Source: Tragulus kanchil (taxonomy: Eukaryota > Chordata > Mammalia > Artiodactyla > Tragulidae). Taken from it: a stretch of 64,000 nucleotides of DNA. The stretch covers positions 136,790,854-136,854,853 of the forward strand of contig JAIOJX010000031.1 in assembly GCA_022376925.1 (NCBI GenBank), given 5' to 3'. Positions 46,747 to 59,249 of this stretch are shown one piece after another (the first letter of the stretch is position 1; each line of letters begins with the position of its first letter). Made by a program: the position numbers and the translations under genes. The notes beneath the pieces were generated by a model, which saw only the letters and a list, made by a program, of their open reading frames with translations, had not been told where the DNA came from and searched no databases.

Positions 46747-48015
46747 CAAACCATTCAAAATCACAGTAATCCAAGTCTGCCCCAAATACTAATGCCAGAT
46801 AAGCTGAAGTTAAGTGGTTTTATGAAGACCTACAAGACCTTCTAGAACAAAGACCAAAATAAAATGTCCTTTTCATCATAGGGGACTGGAATGCAAAAGT
46901 GGGAAGTCAATAGGTACCCAGAGTAACAGGCTAGTTTGACCTTGGAATAATAAATAGAGCAGGGCAAAGGCTAACAGCATTTTGCTAAGAGAATGCACTG
47001 GTCGTAGTAAACACCCTATTCCAACAACGCAAGAGATGACTACGTATAAACATCACCAGCTGGTCAACACCAAAATCAGATTTATTATATTCTTTGTAGA
47101 TGAAGATTGAGACACTCTATAGAGTCAGCAAAAACAAGACCTGGAGCTGACTGTGTCTCATATCATGAATACCTTATTGCAAAATTCAGACTTAAATTGA
47201 AAAAAATAGGGAAAACCACTAGACCATTCATGTATGACCTACATCAAATTGCTTATGATTATACAGTGGATGTGACAAATAGATTCAAGGGATTAGGTCT
47301 GATCGAGTGCCAGAAGGACTATAGAGGTTCATAACTTTGTACAGGAGGTAGTGATCAAAACCATCCTCAAGAAAACAAACTGGAATATAGTTGTCTGAAC
47401 AGATGGGGAAACACAATGGAAACAGTAACAGACTTTTCTTCAAAAATCACTGTTGACTGTGATTGCAGCCATGCAATTAAAAGACCCTTGTTCCCTGGAA
47501 GAAAAGCTGTGACAGACCTAGACAGTATATTAAAAAGCAGCGTCTTCACTTTGCCGACAAAGGTCCATATAGTCAAAACTGTGGTTTTTCCAGTAGTCAT
47601 GTATAGATGTGAGATTTGGGCCATAAAGAAGCTGATCACCTAAGAATTGGTGCTTTCGAACTACAGTATTGAACAAGGCTCTTGAGAATCCCTTGGACAG
47701 CAAGTAGATCAAACCTATCAATCCTAAAGGAAATCAACTCTGGGTATCCAAGGACTGATGAGTGAAGCTGAACCTCTAATACTTTGGCTACCTGATATGA
47801 AGAGCCTGCTAATTGGAAAATACTCTGATGCTGGGAGAGACTGAACCCAGGAGCAAAAGGGATGACAAAGGATTAAATGGTTGAATGGCATCACTGATTC
47901 AATGGACATGAGTTTGAGTGAACTCCAGGAGCTAGTGAAGAACAGGGAAGCCTGGCGTGCTGCAGCTCCTCGGATCACAGAGTCAGTCACAACTGAGTGA
48001 CTGAACAACAACCGT
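45405..48015 (+). mobile_element. BovB LINE, endonuclease part joined to 3' end
   Basis: The plus strand starts near AATGTTAGGTCCATGAATCAG and encodes endonuclease-like text (VKQEMARMKIDIVGISELKW). It continues after 46746 with GGGGACTGGAATGCAAAAGTG and up to about 47395. There it jumps to the 3' region (GGAAACAGTAACAGACTTTTC ... GTGACTGAACAACAAC), lacking most of the reverse transcriptase. Frames are broken. The segment 45405-45662 is repeated at 46489-46746, and the 3' part at 48454-49128, by duplications 13 and 14. Confidence 0.85.
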
Positions 48016-49532
48016 GGAGTCAAAATCCTACGTGCTTTGCAGCCAAAAAGCCAAACATAAAACAGAAACAATATTATAACAAATTTAATTAAAGAATCTA
48101 AAAATGGTTCACATTTAATCAGATGTTAAAAAAAACTTATTTCAACTTACTGTGATCAAGATTCTGGTATATATTCTTATGTCATCCACTTATCTTTGTT
48201 GCCATAACTAGCTAAAGAGATTTAACTGCATTTTAAGAGAAGTATCATTTCTCTACTTTGGAATGATAGGACCAGTTTTCTTCTTCTTCTTGTGCTTTCC
48301 TGCATATACAGATAGAACTAAAAATGTGCATGGAATAACATGCCATGTCCACTAAGTTGGTACACAGAAATGAATAGAACTCATGCCTTGTGGTAGGCAC
48401 TAGCAACTTCAGGGAGCTCATGTGACAAATAGATTCAACATGAAACTATGGTAACAGGAGGTAGTGATCAAAACCATCCTCAAGAAAACAAACTGGAATA
48501 TAGTTGTCTGAACAGATGGGGAAACACAATGGAAACAGTAACAGACTTTTCTTCAAAAATCACTGTTGACTGTGATTGCAGCCATGCAATTAAAAGACCC
48601 TTGTTCCCTGGAAGAAAAGCTGTGACAGACCTAGACAGTATATTAAAAAGCAGCGTCTTCACTTTGCCGACAAAGGTCCATATAGTCAAAACTGTGGTTT
48701 TTCCAGTAGTCATGTATAGATGTGAGATTTGGGCCATAAAGAAGCTGATCACCTAAGAATTGGTGCTTTCGAACTACAGTATTGAACAAGGCTCTTGAGA
48801 ATCCCTTGGACAGCAAGTAGATCAAACCTATCAATCCTAAAGGAAATCAACTCTGGGTATCCAAGGACTGATGAGTGAAGCTGAACCTCTAATACTTTGG
48901 CTACCTGATATGAAGAGCCTGCTAATTGGAAAATACTCTGATGCTGGGAGAGACTGAACCCAGGAGCAAAAGGGATGACAAAGGATTAAATGGTTGAATG
49001 GCATCACTGATTCAATGGACATGAGTTTGAGTGAACTCCAGGAGCTAGTGAAGAACAGGGAAGCCTGGCGTGCTGCAGCTCCTCGGATCACAGAGTCAGT
49101 CACAACTGAGTGACTGAACAACAACCGTGGAGTCAAAATCCTCGTGCTTTGCAGCCAAAAAGCCAAACATAAAACAGAAACAATATTATAACAAATTTAA
49201 TTAAAGAATCTAAAAATGGTTCACATTTAATCAGATGTTAAAAAAAACTTATTTCAACTTACTGTGATCAAGATTCTGGTATATATTCTTATGTCATCCA
49301 CTTATCTTTGTTGCCATAACTAGCTAAAGAGATTTAACTGCATTTTAAGAGAAGTATCATTTCTCTACTTTGGAATGATAGGACCAGTTTTCTTCTTCTT
49401 CTTGTGCTTTCCTGCATATACAGATAGAACTAAAAATGTGCATGGAATAGCATGCCATGTCCACTGAGTGGGTCCACAGAAATGAATAGAACTCATGCCT
49501 TGTGGTAGGCACTAGCAACTTCAGGGAGCTCA
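47341..49532. repeat. Tandem duplication 14 (copies 47341-48420 and 48454-49532)
   Basis: Offset 1113 bp, starting ACAGGAGGTAGTGATCAAAAC and ending TTCAGGGAGCTCA. The 33 bases between (48421-48453) begin with TGTGACAAATAGATTCAA, also present at 47271. They then read like a damaged version of the sequence leading to 47341. Late in copy 1, AATAACATGCC...ACTAAGTTGGTAC differs from AATAGCATGCC...ACTGAGTGGGTCC in copy 2. Confidence 0.95.
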
Positions 49533-51684
49533 GAGGGGCAAGGCTACCGTGTTGCTCACCCAGGGCTCCCTCTTGTGGGCCCCTCGTGGTCAACTCTGTG
49601 GTGCTGGCCCCATTGGCCCTGGGACATATAAGACCAGTTTTTTACTCTGGGAAAAATAACAAATACCTTGGTAGTCTGAAAAAAAAAAAAAATGATTAAT
49701 GATAACATCAATTCACTCTGAGAAAAAGAAATTTATTTAATCTCTGTGTTGGACCAGAGAACTTTAAACCTTTAAAAAGCTCTTCTAATGTATTTGACAT
49801 ATGACAGTCTAGATTAGAGTAGCTTAATTTATTTTAGGGGAAAATATTGTTCATCCATTATAGTTAGAAATAAAATAGCTTTTAGGAAATGCAATTTTAG
49901 TGATTATTTTTCTATGTTAGGACTCTTTTATAAAAGGTAAAGCGGTTTGCTTTTTGTACCTGCAGATGCAGAACCTGCAGATCTGGAATGCCCACTGAAT
50001 TAGCCATCTAAGATAAGAGATTTGAGTATCTGAGAATTTTGGCAGGCATGGTGGGTCTTGGAAATATCCCTGTGCAGATTGAGGGATGACTGGAAAACAC
50101 TGATTTCAGATTTCTTTTCACTTAAGTGGAATGTTCATAAAAGAATTATCTGCTTGCTGTTTTCATGTTAAAAGGATGGGATTCAGTTTTGAAATGTTAG
50201 ACATATCACTAACCTATACAATATTTAAAATGAATACATTGCTGTGAAGACCAGGCATGAATTAGTCACTAGTGAGAAACAGAATTCTGGCCTCTTTAGA
50301 GTTGAGTTAGCTTTGGATTTAGCAAATATACGCAAGTCTTTGTTGTATATTTTCTTTACTTTACCGTATTGAACTGATTTTTGAAAATATAGTTAAATAT
50401 AATTTTTTGGTTAATCTTTTTTCTGTATCTGATATAGCCTTATAACATTTCTTGACATTAACAAGGATGTGTAAAGGCTTTTTATGTGCCAGCTAGCTGA
50501 ACGTTTCCTCAAAAGTAGACATACCCTTTCATGCAGAATGGATCCCTACCTAGGCTGGTGTTAATTACCCAGGGTTGTTTCTGAAAATAAGAACTCATGC
50601 CTTGTGGTAGGCACTAGCAACTTCAGGGAGCTCAGAGGGGCAAGGCTACCGTGTTGCTCACCCAGGGCTCCCTCTTGTGGGCCCCTCGTGGTCAACTCTG
50701 TGGTGCTGGCCCCATTGGCCCTGGGACATATAAGACCAGTTTTTTACTCTGGGAAAAATAACAAATACCTTGGTAGTCTGAAAAAAAAAAAAAATGATTA
50801 ATGATAACATCAATTCACTCTGAGAAAAAGAAATTTATTTAATCTCTGTGTTGGACCAGAGAACTTTAAACCTTTAAAAAGCTCTTCTAATGTATTTGAC
50901 ATATGACAGTCTAGATTAGAGTAGCTTAATTTATTTTAGGGGAAAATATTGTTCATCCATTATAGTTAGAAATAAAATAGCTTTTAGGAAATGCAATTTT
51001 AGTGATTATTTTTCTATGTTAGGACTCTTTTATAAAAGGTAAAGCGGTTTGCTTTTTGTACCTGCAGATGCAGAACCTGCAGATCTGGAATGCCCACTGA
51101 ATTAGCCATCTAAGATAAGAGATTTGAGTATCTGAGAATTTTGGCAGGCATGGTGGGTCTTGGAAATATCCCTGTGCAGATTGAGGGATGACTGGAAAAC
51201 ACTGATTTCAGATTTCTTTTCACTTAAGTGGAATGTTCATAAAAGAATTATCTGCTTGCTGTTTTCATGTTAAAAGGATGGGATTCAGTTTTGAAATGTT
51301 AGACATATCACTAACCTATACAATATTTAAAATGAATACATTGCTGTGAAGACCAGGCATGAATTAGTCACTAGTGAGAAACAGAATTCTGGCCTCTTTA
51401 GAGTTGAGTTAGCTTTGGATTTAGCAAATATACGCAAGTCTTTGTTGTATATTTTCTTTACTTTACCGTATTGAACTGATTTTTGAAAATATAGTTAAAT
51501 ATAATTTTTTGGTTAATCTTTTTTCTGTATCTGATATAGCCTTATAACATTTCTTGACATTAACAAGGATGTGTAAAGGCTTTTTATGTGCCAGCTAGCT
51601 GAACGTTTCCTCAAAAGTAGACATACCCTTTCATGCAGAATGGATCCCTACCTAGGCTGGTGTTAATTACCCAGAGTTGTTTCT
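49488..51684. repeat. Tandem duplication 15 (copies 49488-50582 and 50590-51684)
   Basis: Offset 1102 bp, AGAACTCATGCCTTGTGG to GTTGTTTCT. One end difference is CCCAGGGTTG vs CCCAGAGTTG, and the A-run after GTCTG differs by one. Copy 1 starts in the second copy of duplication 14. Copy 2 ends 135 bases before PHKB exon 3. Confidence 0.95.
49955..50095 (+). mobile_element. MER2-like relic (duplicated at about 51057-51197)
   Basis: CCTGCAGATGCAGAACCTGCAG, GAGATTTGAGTATCTGAGAAT TTTGG and GATTGAGGGATGACTGG keep the order of a MER2/Tigger-type terminal region. It is non-coding. Confidence 0.55.
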
Positions 51685-51819
51685 ACATCTAAGATTTTAT
51701 ATTACAGCTAATTTTAGAAACAAGAAAACCATAGAATAAGGAAATTGAAGTTTAAGACTGTCAGCTCAAGGGAAATAGATGACTGTACAATTCATTTTTT
51801 CTCTTGTCTTTAATTGTAG

Positions 51820-51958
51820 TCAAGTCAACATTGCTGGTGTATCAAAGTCCAACCACAGGTCTCTTTCCCACTAAAACATGTGGTGGCGATCCTAAAGCCA
51901 AGATCCATGACAGTCTGTACTGCGCTGCTGCAGCCTGGGCTTTGGCTCTTGCATACAG
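51820..51958 (+). CDS. PHKB: PHKB exon 3
   Basis: Acceptor TTGTAG ends at 51819 and a GTGAGC donor follows 51958. The 139 bases complete a valine, code [20 protein letters not shown], then [20 protein letters not shown] and ALALAY, and end on AG of an arginine codon. It is part of the N-terminal glucoamylase-like domain. From memory mammalian PHKB reads CAAGAW where this codes CAAAAW (one base, GGA to GCA), so either a lineage change or a base error. Phase 2 fits exon 4. Confidence 0.97.
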
Positions 51959-54157
51959 GTGAGCTGGTGTGTCTTCTACTAGTAACTCCAAGTCTGGGTA
52001 ATAAGGCTTTGTAGACCTGAGACAAATAGGGCAGCTGTCTTTTGGCTCTGATGCTCAGTCACTGTGTGGCTTGCAGCTGCTTACTTCTTCTTTTAGGCTT
52101 CTAAACCTTTCAGTTTTCCTGAGGGTTTACATGAAATAAGTTATAACACTTTATGACTTTGTGATTAAAGTTTTTTGTGTCTAGGTTTGTAAATCAGTGT
52201 TAGTCTTTAATGGAACGAATTGCCCATTCTCATTGAGTTGATTGGTTCCCACCATAAAGGAAATTAATGGTGATTGATGATAAACTAGAGTCTAGAGTAG
52301 TTAACAGATTTATTTCAAGTTACACACCTAGTTAATGCCAGAGCCACAACCAAGAGACTCCTCTCCTTCTTTCCTCCCAGTTTAGTGGGTTTTTTTCACT
52401 GCACTTCATTACGTTTCGCTTAATAAATCTGGTTGTAAGTCAGATAATTATAAAGTAAAAGAAAACCCTTTTCACACTACAGAAGTTCTCCCTTTTTTCA
52501 TTTATTTAATTATTCATGTGTATGGAAAGTATCTGATACAGGTTTTAGCACGTAGTCAATAGTGACACATTTTAACGGTTACAAAAATTAGATTTCTGAA
52601 AAAAAAAATTAGGTCTCTGAATATTAAGTTTCTGAAGGTAGTATATGCACGTGCCTCTGATTTGAAGATTGTATCCTTAACATGAGCATGATTCCTCTGT
52701 CATAAATCATTGATATGCTGCACTGATGTTAGATGGGTGCTTCCTGATGTGACATATCACCCTTGTATATACTTCTTCCCAAAATGTGTAAATGGCTCTA
52801 CCTATAAATAGTCAGACAAAGCCAGATTGTGGCTACTTCTAAGACAACTTGCCTGGGCTCTTAAAAGTATAATCATGGAATATTAGGAAATAGACATGAA
52901 GATGGCTAGATTATGAGAATCTAATGCAGTGCATGAACCTTGATTGAATCATGCATTAAAAAAAGCTATAGAGTTGATTTTGTGGGTAATTGGATTATAA
53001 TACAGTATATTTTAAGCACTATGTCTATAGTATCAATTCCGTGGGTGTGATCATAGTATTATAGTTTTGTAGGCAAATGTCCTTGTTTTATGAAGATACT
53101 TCTGAAGTTGTATGTGTAATGATATTTCAATTAGTATAGAAAATAAATTACAGGTAAAGAATGCAAGCTAATTTTAGCAACTGTAGCATCCAGGTGATGA
53201 GTAGAAGTTTACTCATTGTAGCAGTCTTTTCACTTTTGTATGGGTTTGAAATTCCTCTAAATAAAATGTTGAGGGAAAATTGCTTAAAAAATTCAAAAGT
53301 ATAGACTTTTCCTCAGAAGCCTTCAGAAATCTCACAGAGAATTTAAAATTCATTCTTTGCCAGGGACACTGTCTAGGTAACTATCTATTATAGTCTCTGG
53401 ATAATTTATCTTCTTATGTAGTTAAAGCAGCAACTTTTTGTTTTACTTGCAAATGAAATGTCTTCTATTTGGAGAAATGCAGGGGTACGTACCACAGATT
53501 TAGGATGATAGCCTTTTTACTTTCACAATATTAAGTTATGATGATTTGTTTAGAGGATCCCCATGTTGTAAAATTAGTAGAATTGTGTTTCCAATTCTAC
53601 CTATAAGTGCCGATGAAATCATATAATTTACATTAGGAAGAATTCCCCCAAAACTAAGCTGTCAGTATATTCAGGAATTTATATCTATCTCATACTGGTA
53701 ATGAATGCATAATATAAAATCATAAATTTTTAAAAATGAGAGTAATTTGATTTTTGTTATTGTATTAGTTTTCAGTCATGTAAATAGTCTCTTAATCTCA
53801 TTTCTATTTTATTTCTAATGTTTGTGTGTGTGCATGTGTACTGAGGACTTAAAAGAATTATTTTATGCATATTTAAATTTCATATGCATTGGGAGTAAAA
53901 TTTGATGTTATTTAATTAAATAGTTAGATAAAAGCAAGAGACACATCTATTATACATTATGTGTAATTATGTCTATTGTGTTATAAATGTGTGAATATAA
54001 TTATAATTAATATAATTAAAAATTATATCTTATTATATAATTATAAATATTCTTATAATATAATTATTATATTGATTTGCATAGTTTAGGTTAAAATTGT
54101 TTCTAGAACTAGTCAATTATAGAAAATCTGTTAAAAGAAAGTTGAACCTATACTTTG

Positions 54158-54376
54158 CATGTGTGCTCTGTTGCTTAGTCATGTCTGACTCTTTGTGACT
54201 CTAAGGACTGTAACCCATCAGGCTCCTCTGTCGATGGGATTATCCTGACAAGAATACTGGAGTGAGTTGCCATTTCCTCCTCCAGGGGATCTTCCCCATC
54301 CAGGCTTTGAACCTGCGTCTCCTGTGGCTCCTACTGTGCTAGCACATTCTTTACCAATGAGCCAGCTGGGAAGCCC
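54158..54376 (-). mobile_element. Bov-tA SINE
   Basis: Reverse copy from GTGTGCTCTGTTGCTTAGTC to AATGAGCCAGCTGGGAAGCC. Head and tail are both present; diverged. Confidence 0.87.
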
Positions 54377-54489
54377 CAAACCTGTACTGTATGCCATATA
54401 GGATCATGTAGAATTTTTGCATTTTTTATTCTTTCTAATATAACTTTTTATATTGGAGAAGAGTAGCTTTTTTTTTTTTTAAACATTTT

Positions 54490-54778
54490 GGGGGAGGCGG
54501 GTTGGAGAGGGAGGGGGGTGGGCAGGCCACTTCTATTGGTCTTTCATTTATCTGTTTTCATCCATCTTTGTTCTTCTGCCCGTGTGGGCCTCCCATGGCA
54601 GTGGCCTCTGTTGTCGCAGAGCACCGGCTCTGAGCGCATGTGCTCCAGAGCTCCAGCTCGGTAATTGGACACATGGGTCCAGCTGTTCCGCACGTGGGAT
54701 CTTCCCAGGCCAGGGATTGAACCAGTGCCCCGGCACTGCAAGGCGCTGTTCTTACCCACTGGACCACCAGGGAAGCCC
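54490..54778 (-). mobile_element. CHR-like SINE
   Basis: Minus copy with a G-rich segment (GGGGGAGGCGGG) and head ending ACCAGGGAAGCCC. AAGAGTAGCTTTTTTTT flanks it at about 54460 and 54779, a clean target-site duplication. GCGCATGTGCTCC shows one CpG lost from the palindrome. Confidence 0.9.
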
Positions 54779-56820
54779 AAGAGTAGCTTTTTTTTTAAGG
54801 AGTATTGACTTGAAAAAGCACTTTGGGACTGTTTAAATGTGCATATATTAGAAAAACAAAAACCCAAGGAGAGGCATTAACAAGATACTTTGCAGTATTG
54901 TCTAAGAGAGAGAGGCTACCTTCATGCAGGAAATTGACCTGTTCCTCTCAGTGTCATTTTTACTGCTATTTTAGGAGTTAAATATAACAGGTGGCCCTAG
55001 CTTAGTGCTAGTAAACAGTGAAGTCACATTATCAAACAATACTCTGATTTGCTTTTTATTGAAACTTGAGTGTTGGTGTTTCATGCACCAATGGTAGGAT
55101 TAAAGTTTTTAGTTTTTCACTAGTTATGTATATATAGGTTTGGAGTTTTTGGTTTAGATATAAACTCAATGACTTCATATTATGGAAATATCTGCATAAC
55201 ATCTCCACATAGCTTGTGATTAGTTAAAGTTACTTATCTGTTTTTTTTAAATTAAAAGTATTATAGAGATCATATTAAAACTTGAATGAGCATCCGTAGA
55301 GCTTGCTAAGGAGAGCCTTAGCAATTCCTGGTAGAAAATAGAGGAATTATTTTGGATGACAAGGTTCATTTTACATCTTAGGAAAAGAAAGAGATACATA
55401 CTGATTGCCTAAATGTTTTTACTCAGATTCTGCTGTTCTTTCGTTTTCTAAGTCAGATGAGAAATAGTCTTCTGGTTACCACTATCATTTGCTGAGGAAA
55501 GGAAAAACAAAAACTTCATTAAAATAGAATTCTTTATTGTGGCTAAATTATTATGGAATATTTTAGTCTTGGTTTAATGCTTGTGGAAATTAGGAGCATA
55601 GAAATAGCAGTCAAGGTAATTTTAGAAAAACTTGATCTTGTTTTTTTCTGAATCATTTCTTTGTTTTTAAATGAGGTGGAAATTATATGTTGAACATTTC
55701 ATTGAGTTCATTTTACTCCAAATGTGCTGTTTCCTTCATTTATCAGTGCCAAGTCCAACGTTATCCACAATGTAACTTGCCTCTTAACACTTGATTCTGA
55801 TATCAGAGGAAAAAGATCACAGAGCAGAATCATGTTAGTTTTACCTTAATGCCTGCATATGAAAGGAAGAATGATGTTCTAATGACAAATAACTTACTTT
55901 TTACTGACATTCACCATACTATATTAAAATGATCATTATTCTTTTCACCACTGGTGTATGAGATCTATAATTGAAAGAGGAAGTAACTATAGTATACTTC
56001 TTAAGGAGAACAAGCGATGTTTTTTGTCAGGTGCAGATGATAGCCCAATATTGTAGTTGTGATTCAGTAAAACAATAAATAAGCTACTTTTATTTTTTCA
56101 TTAATGGGTAACTATCATTCATCTGTTTTGAAGTCCACTGATCAATAATGAAAAGGGAACTTAGAGATAGAAGAACATCTTAGCCTTAGTTTAATAGTTA
56201 GGTATCAGCTGTTTTTTTTCTTTTTATAATTGAGAGATGTAAACTTTGGTCAACTGATTTTAAGCAAGACCTGAGAATATAAAACTTTAGGCCCAAATGC
56301 ATCATGTATCAATCCTGGATACATTTTTTTGTTGAAGGCATTTCTGCCTGAAGTGCCCTGTCTGGCGTTATTAGACACATGGATGAGCAAAGAAGACATG
56401 GACCTATCTTAATCTACACTTCTATGCATCCAGGTGACCACTGCATAACCTAAAGGGATTGATGTTTAAAAGTGCCTCTTCTCTGTAACAGTGAATTTGA
56501 AAAATCTTTTGGTAGATTTTTCCAACATAGAAATATCCTTTAATATTTCAGCCGAGTCAGTGTTGAAAATATTGTACTCTATTTTTAAAACCGTTCGCTT
56601 GCTTTCTTAAGAGAAGGAGAAATTTGTAGAAATTTCACCATGGGATTTTTTTTTAAGCATTTCCGCATCTGCTGGGAAAATGGAGTTTCACTGTTACAGT
56701 ATTAGTAAGTGTCGCCAGAACATAGGATTAGCCAGATAGTTAAATACTTAATTATCAAAAGCTCTGCTTTCTTTTCAACTGCATTTCCAATTTGTTTCAT
56801 GAGTTATCTCTCTCACCCAG

Positions 56821-56920
56821 GCGCATTGATGATGACAAGGGAAGGACCCATGAGCTGGAGCACTCGGCTATAAAATGTATGAGAGGAATTCTCTACTGCT
56901 ATATGCGTCAGGCCGATAAG
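56821..56920 (+). CDS. PHKB: PHKB exon 4
   Basis: Acceptor CACCCAG ends at 56820 and the donor GTAAAA starts at 56921. The 100 bases finish an arginine codon and code [20 protein letters not shown] then [13 protein letters not shown], ending on a codon boundary (phase 0). This is a conserved block of the phosphorylase kinase alpha/beta N-terminal domain. Exon 5, which should begin with V-Q-Q-F, was not found before the window end. Confidence 0.97.
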
Positions 56921-57936
56921 GTAAAACACTGTGGTATGGACTGAAATTCTCACATCATTCTGAGGGATTAATTTAACCAATATAGCAACAGCATCTTCTG
57001 AAAAAGAATGTACTTTCAAAAGGTAAAGCCACGTCCTAGGGCAGTCTAGATAGATTAAAGCAACTCTGTCTTCCAAGCCCAGGGTTTTGAAATACTGAAA
57101 TTGAAGAAATACCTTAAGCAGGATTGATTAGGAACTGTTATTTGAGCTTGAATTTGTATTTTGCATCTGATGTTTGCTCAGATAAATACTCAGTTTTTCA
57201 AGATCCTCATGATATCCATAATTCTAACCAATATCATGTTACATAAGAAAATCCTTTTCAAAATTCATTTTGGACATGTGAATACTCTTACATGAGCTTT
57301 AATTTAAAAATATCACTTCATTCATTTATATATAAAGAGGACAGGACTCAAATGCTTAGAAAACAGCCGACTCTTCAGGATTATTTTAGAAATTAAAGAA
57401 AAATAATACATAATAAAACTTTTTAAGCTGTAAACCTCTGTACAAATATAATGTGATATTCCCTCTACTTGCCTATATCTCTGTGTTTCCAGAATAAGAT
57501 TATATTTTCATCATGGTTCCTATCTTAATCTACACTTCTATGCATCCAGGTGACCACTGCATAACCTAAAGGGATTGATGTTTAAAAGTGCCTCTTCTCT
57601 GTAACAGTGAATTTGAAAAATCTTTTGGTAGATTTTTCCAACATAGAAATATCCTTTAATATTTCAGCCGAGTCAGTGTTGAAAATATTGTACTCTATTT
57701 TTAAAACCGTTCGCTTGCTTTCTTAAGAGAAGGAGAAATTTGTAGAAATTTCACCATGGGATTTTTTTTTAAGCATTTCCGCATCTGCTGGGAAAATGGA
57801 GTTTCACTGTTACAGTATTAGTAAGTGTCGCCAGAACATAGGATTAGCCAGATAGTTAAATACTTAATTATCAAAAGCTCTGCTTTCTTTTCAACTGCAT
57901 TTCCAATTTGTTTCATGAGTTATCTCTCTCACCCAG

Positions 57937-58036
57937 GCGCATTGATGATGACAAGGGAAGGACCCATGAGCTGGAGCACTCGGCTATAAAATGTATGAGA
58001 GGAATTCTCTACTGCTATATGCGTCAGGCCGATAAG
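57937..58036 (+). pseudogene. PHKB: Second copy of PHKB exon 4 (probable assembly duplicate)
   Basis: Base-for-base copy of 56821-56920 with the same CACCCAG acceptor and GTAAAA donor. Since exon 4 is 100 bases and ends in phase 0, splicing copy 1 to copy 2 would read GCG CAT TGA, an immediate stop. Both copies therefore cannot be joined in a functional mRNA. Most likely it is an artefact of duplication 16. If real, the copies would have to be used one at a time. Confidence 0.85.
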
Positions 58037-59249
58037 GTAAAACACTGTGGTATGGACTGAAATTCTCACATCATTCTGAGGGATTAATTTAACCAATATA
58101 GCAACAGCATCTTCTGAAAAAGAATGTACTTTCAAAAGGTAAAGCCACGTCCTAGGGCAGTCTAGATAGATTAAAGCAACTCTGTCTTCCAAGCCCAGGG
58201 TTTTGAAATACTGAAATTGAAGAAATACCTTAAGCAGGATTGATTAGGAACTGTTATTTGAGCTTGAATTTGTATTTTGCATCTGATGTTTGCTCAGATA
58301 AATACTCAGTTTTTCAAGATCCTCATGATATCCATAATTCTAACCAATATCATGTTACATAAGAAAATCCTTTTCAAAATTCATTTTGGACATGTGAATA
58401 CTCTTACATGAGCTTTAATTTAAAAATATCACTTCATTCATTTATATATAAAGAGGACAGGACTCAAATGCTTAGAAAACAGCCGACTCTTCAGGATTAT
58501 TTTAGAAATTAAAGAAAAATAATACATAATAAAACTTTTTAAGCTGTAAACCTCTGTACAAATATAATGTGATATTCCCTCTACTTGCCTATATCTCTGT
58601 GTTTCCAGGTCCTAATATATTTTAGTACATGTTCATATTTTTCCATCATGGTTCCTCACAACCACTTCCAGGTTTGATGATTCTTTAGTAAAGATGCACT
58701 TCAGTAATTAATGTAGGCACTTAATATTTTGTGTGTATCTATCAAATGAATATTAAGTTTTTGTGATAGCACATTTTTTTAAGACCTGACCTGAATCAAA
58801 ACACACACACACACCCAAAAAACCCCTATATATTCTGTCACCAGAATATGTCAACAAAAAAATGTTAGTTTTCAGAAAGTAAATATATTCACAAGTTGAT
58901 AATAAAGATATGTGAAAAACCTGTTGTTTGTCTACTGAGGTTTGACTTTGCAAATCATTATTATAAAGGATTTTCAGTGCTTGCAGTAAAGTAGTGCATC
59001 ATGTTGACATATTAATATTTGATGTAAATTTGTATAATATATATTGAAGTAGTTATCATTTTTTTTCCTAAGTGTGAGAAGTTTACTGTTTATTTCACAT
59101 TTATCCTTTCATGAATGCTTAATATCTATGAATTCAATTTTTCCCTCAAGATAATATTGTGAGTACCATGAATTTCATATACTTGCTAACCAGGTTGACA
59201 CACTTAAATACTTAATTATCAAATTAAATTATAATTTTTTTATCAGAAG

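Larger units (their letters stand above)
44434..51819 (+). other. PHKB: PHKB intron 2
   Basis: It contains a CHR-type SINE, a large BovB remnant and a MER2-like relic. Three consecutive tandem duplications (13, 14 and 15) make up most of its length. Without the second copies it would be about 3.3 kb shorter. No extra exon is seen. Confidence 0.85.
51959..56820 (+). other. PHKB: PHKB intron 3
   Basis: From the donor at 51959 to the CTCTCTCACCCAG acceptor. Contains a Bov-tA (54158) and a CHR-like SINE (54490). 52000-54150 and 54800-56400 are single-copy AT-rich DNA without recognised genes or repeats. 53990-54075 is almost pure A/T with short palindromes. The left copy of duplication 16 begins at 56403. 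Confidence 0.85.
56403..58609. repeat. Tandem duplication 16 (copies 56403-57492 and 57519-58609), includes PHKB exon 4
   Basis: Offset 1116 bp, from CCTATCTTAATCTACACTTC to CTGTGTTTCCAG. After copy 1 come 26 bases (57493-57518, AATAAGATTATATTTTCATC ATGGTT). They look like a shortened, error-rich reading of the true continuation at 58610-58655 (CCTAATATATTTTAG...CCATCATGGTTCC). This means the sequence ran on correctly but badly, then jumped back. Both copies hold exon 4 with intact splice sites. Confidence 0.96.

Noticed and set aside
56821..58036. Mutually exclusive exon pair in PHKB
   Set aside because: The copies are identical including introns, so alternative use would bring no protein change; the junction filler points to an assembly error.
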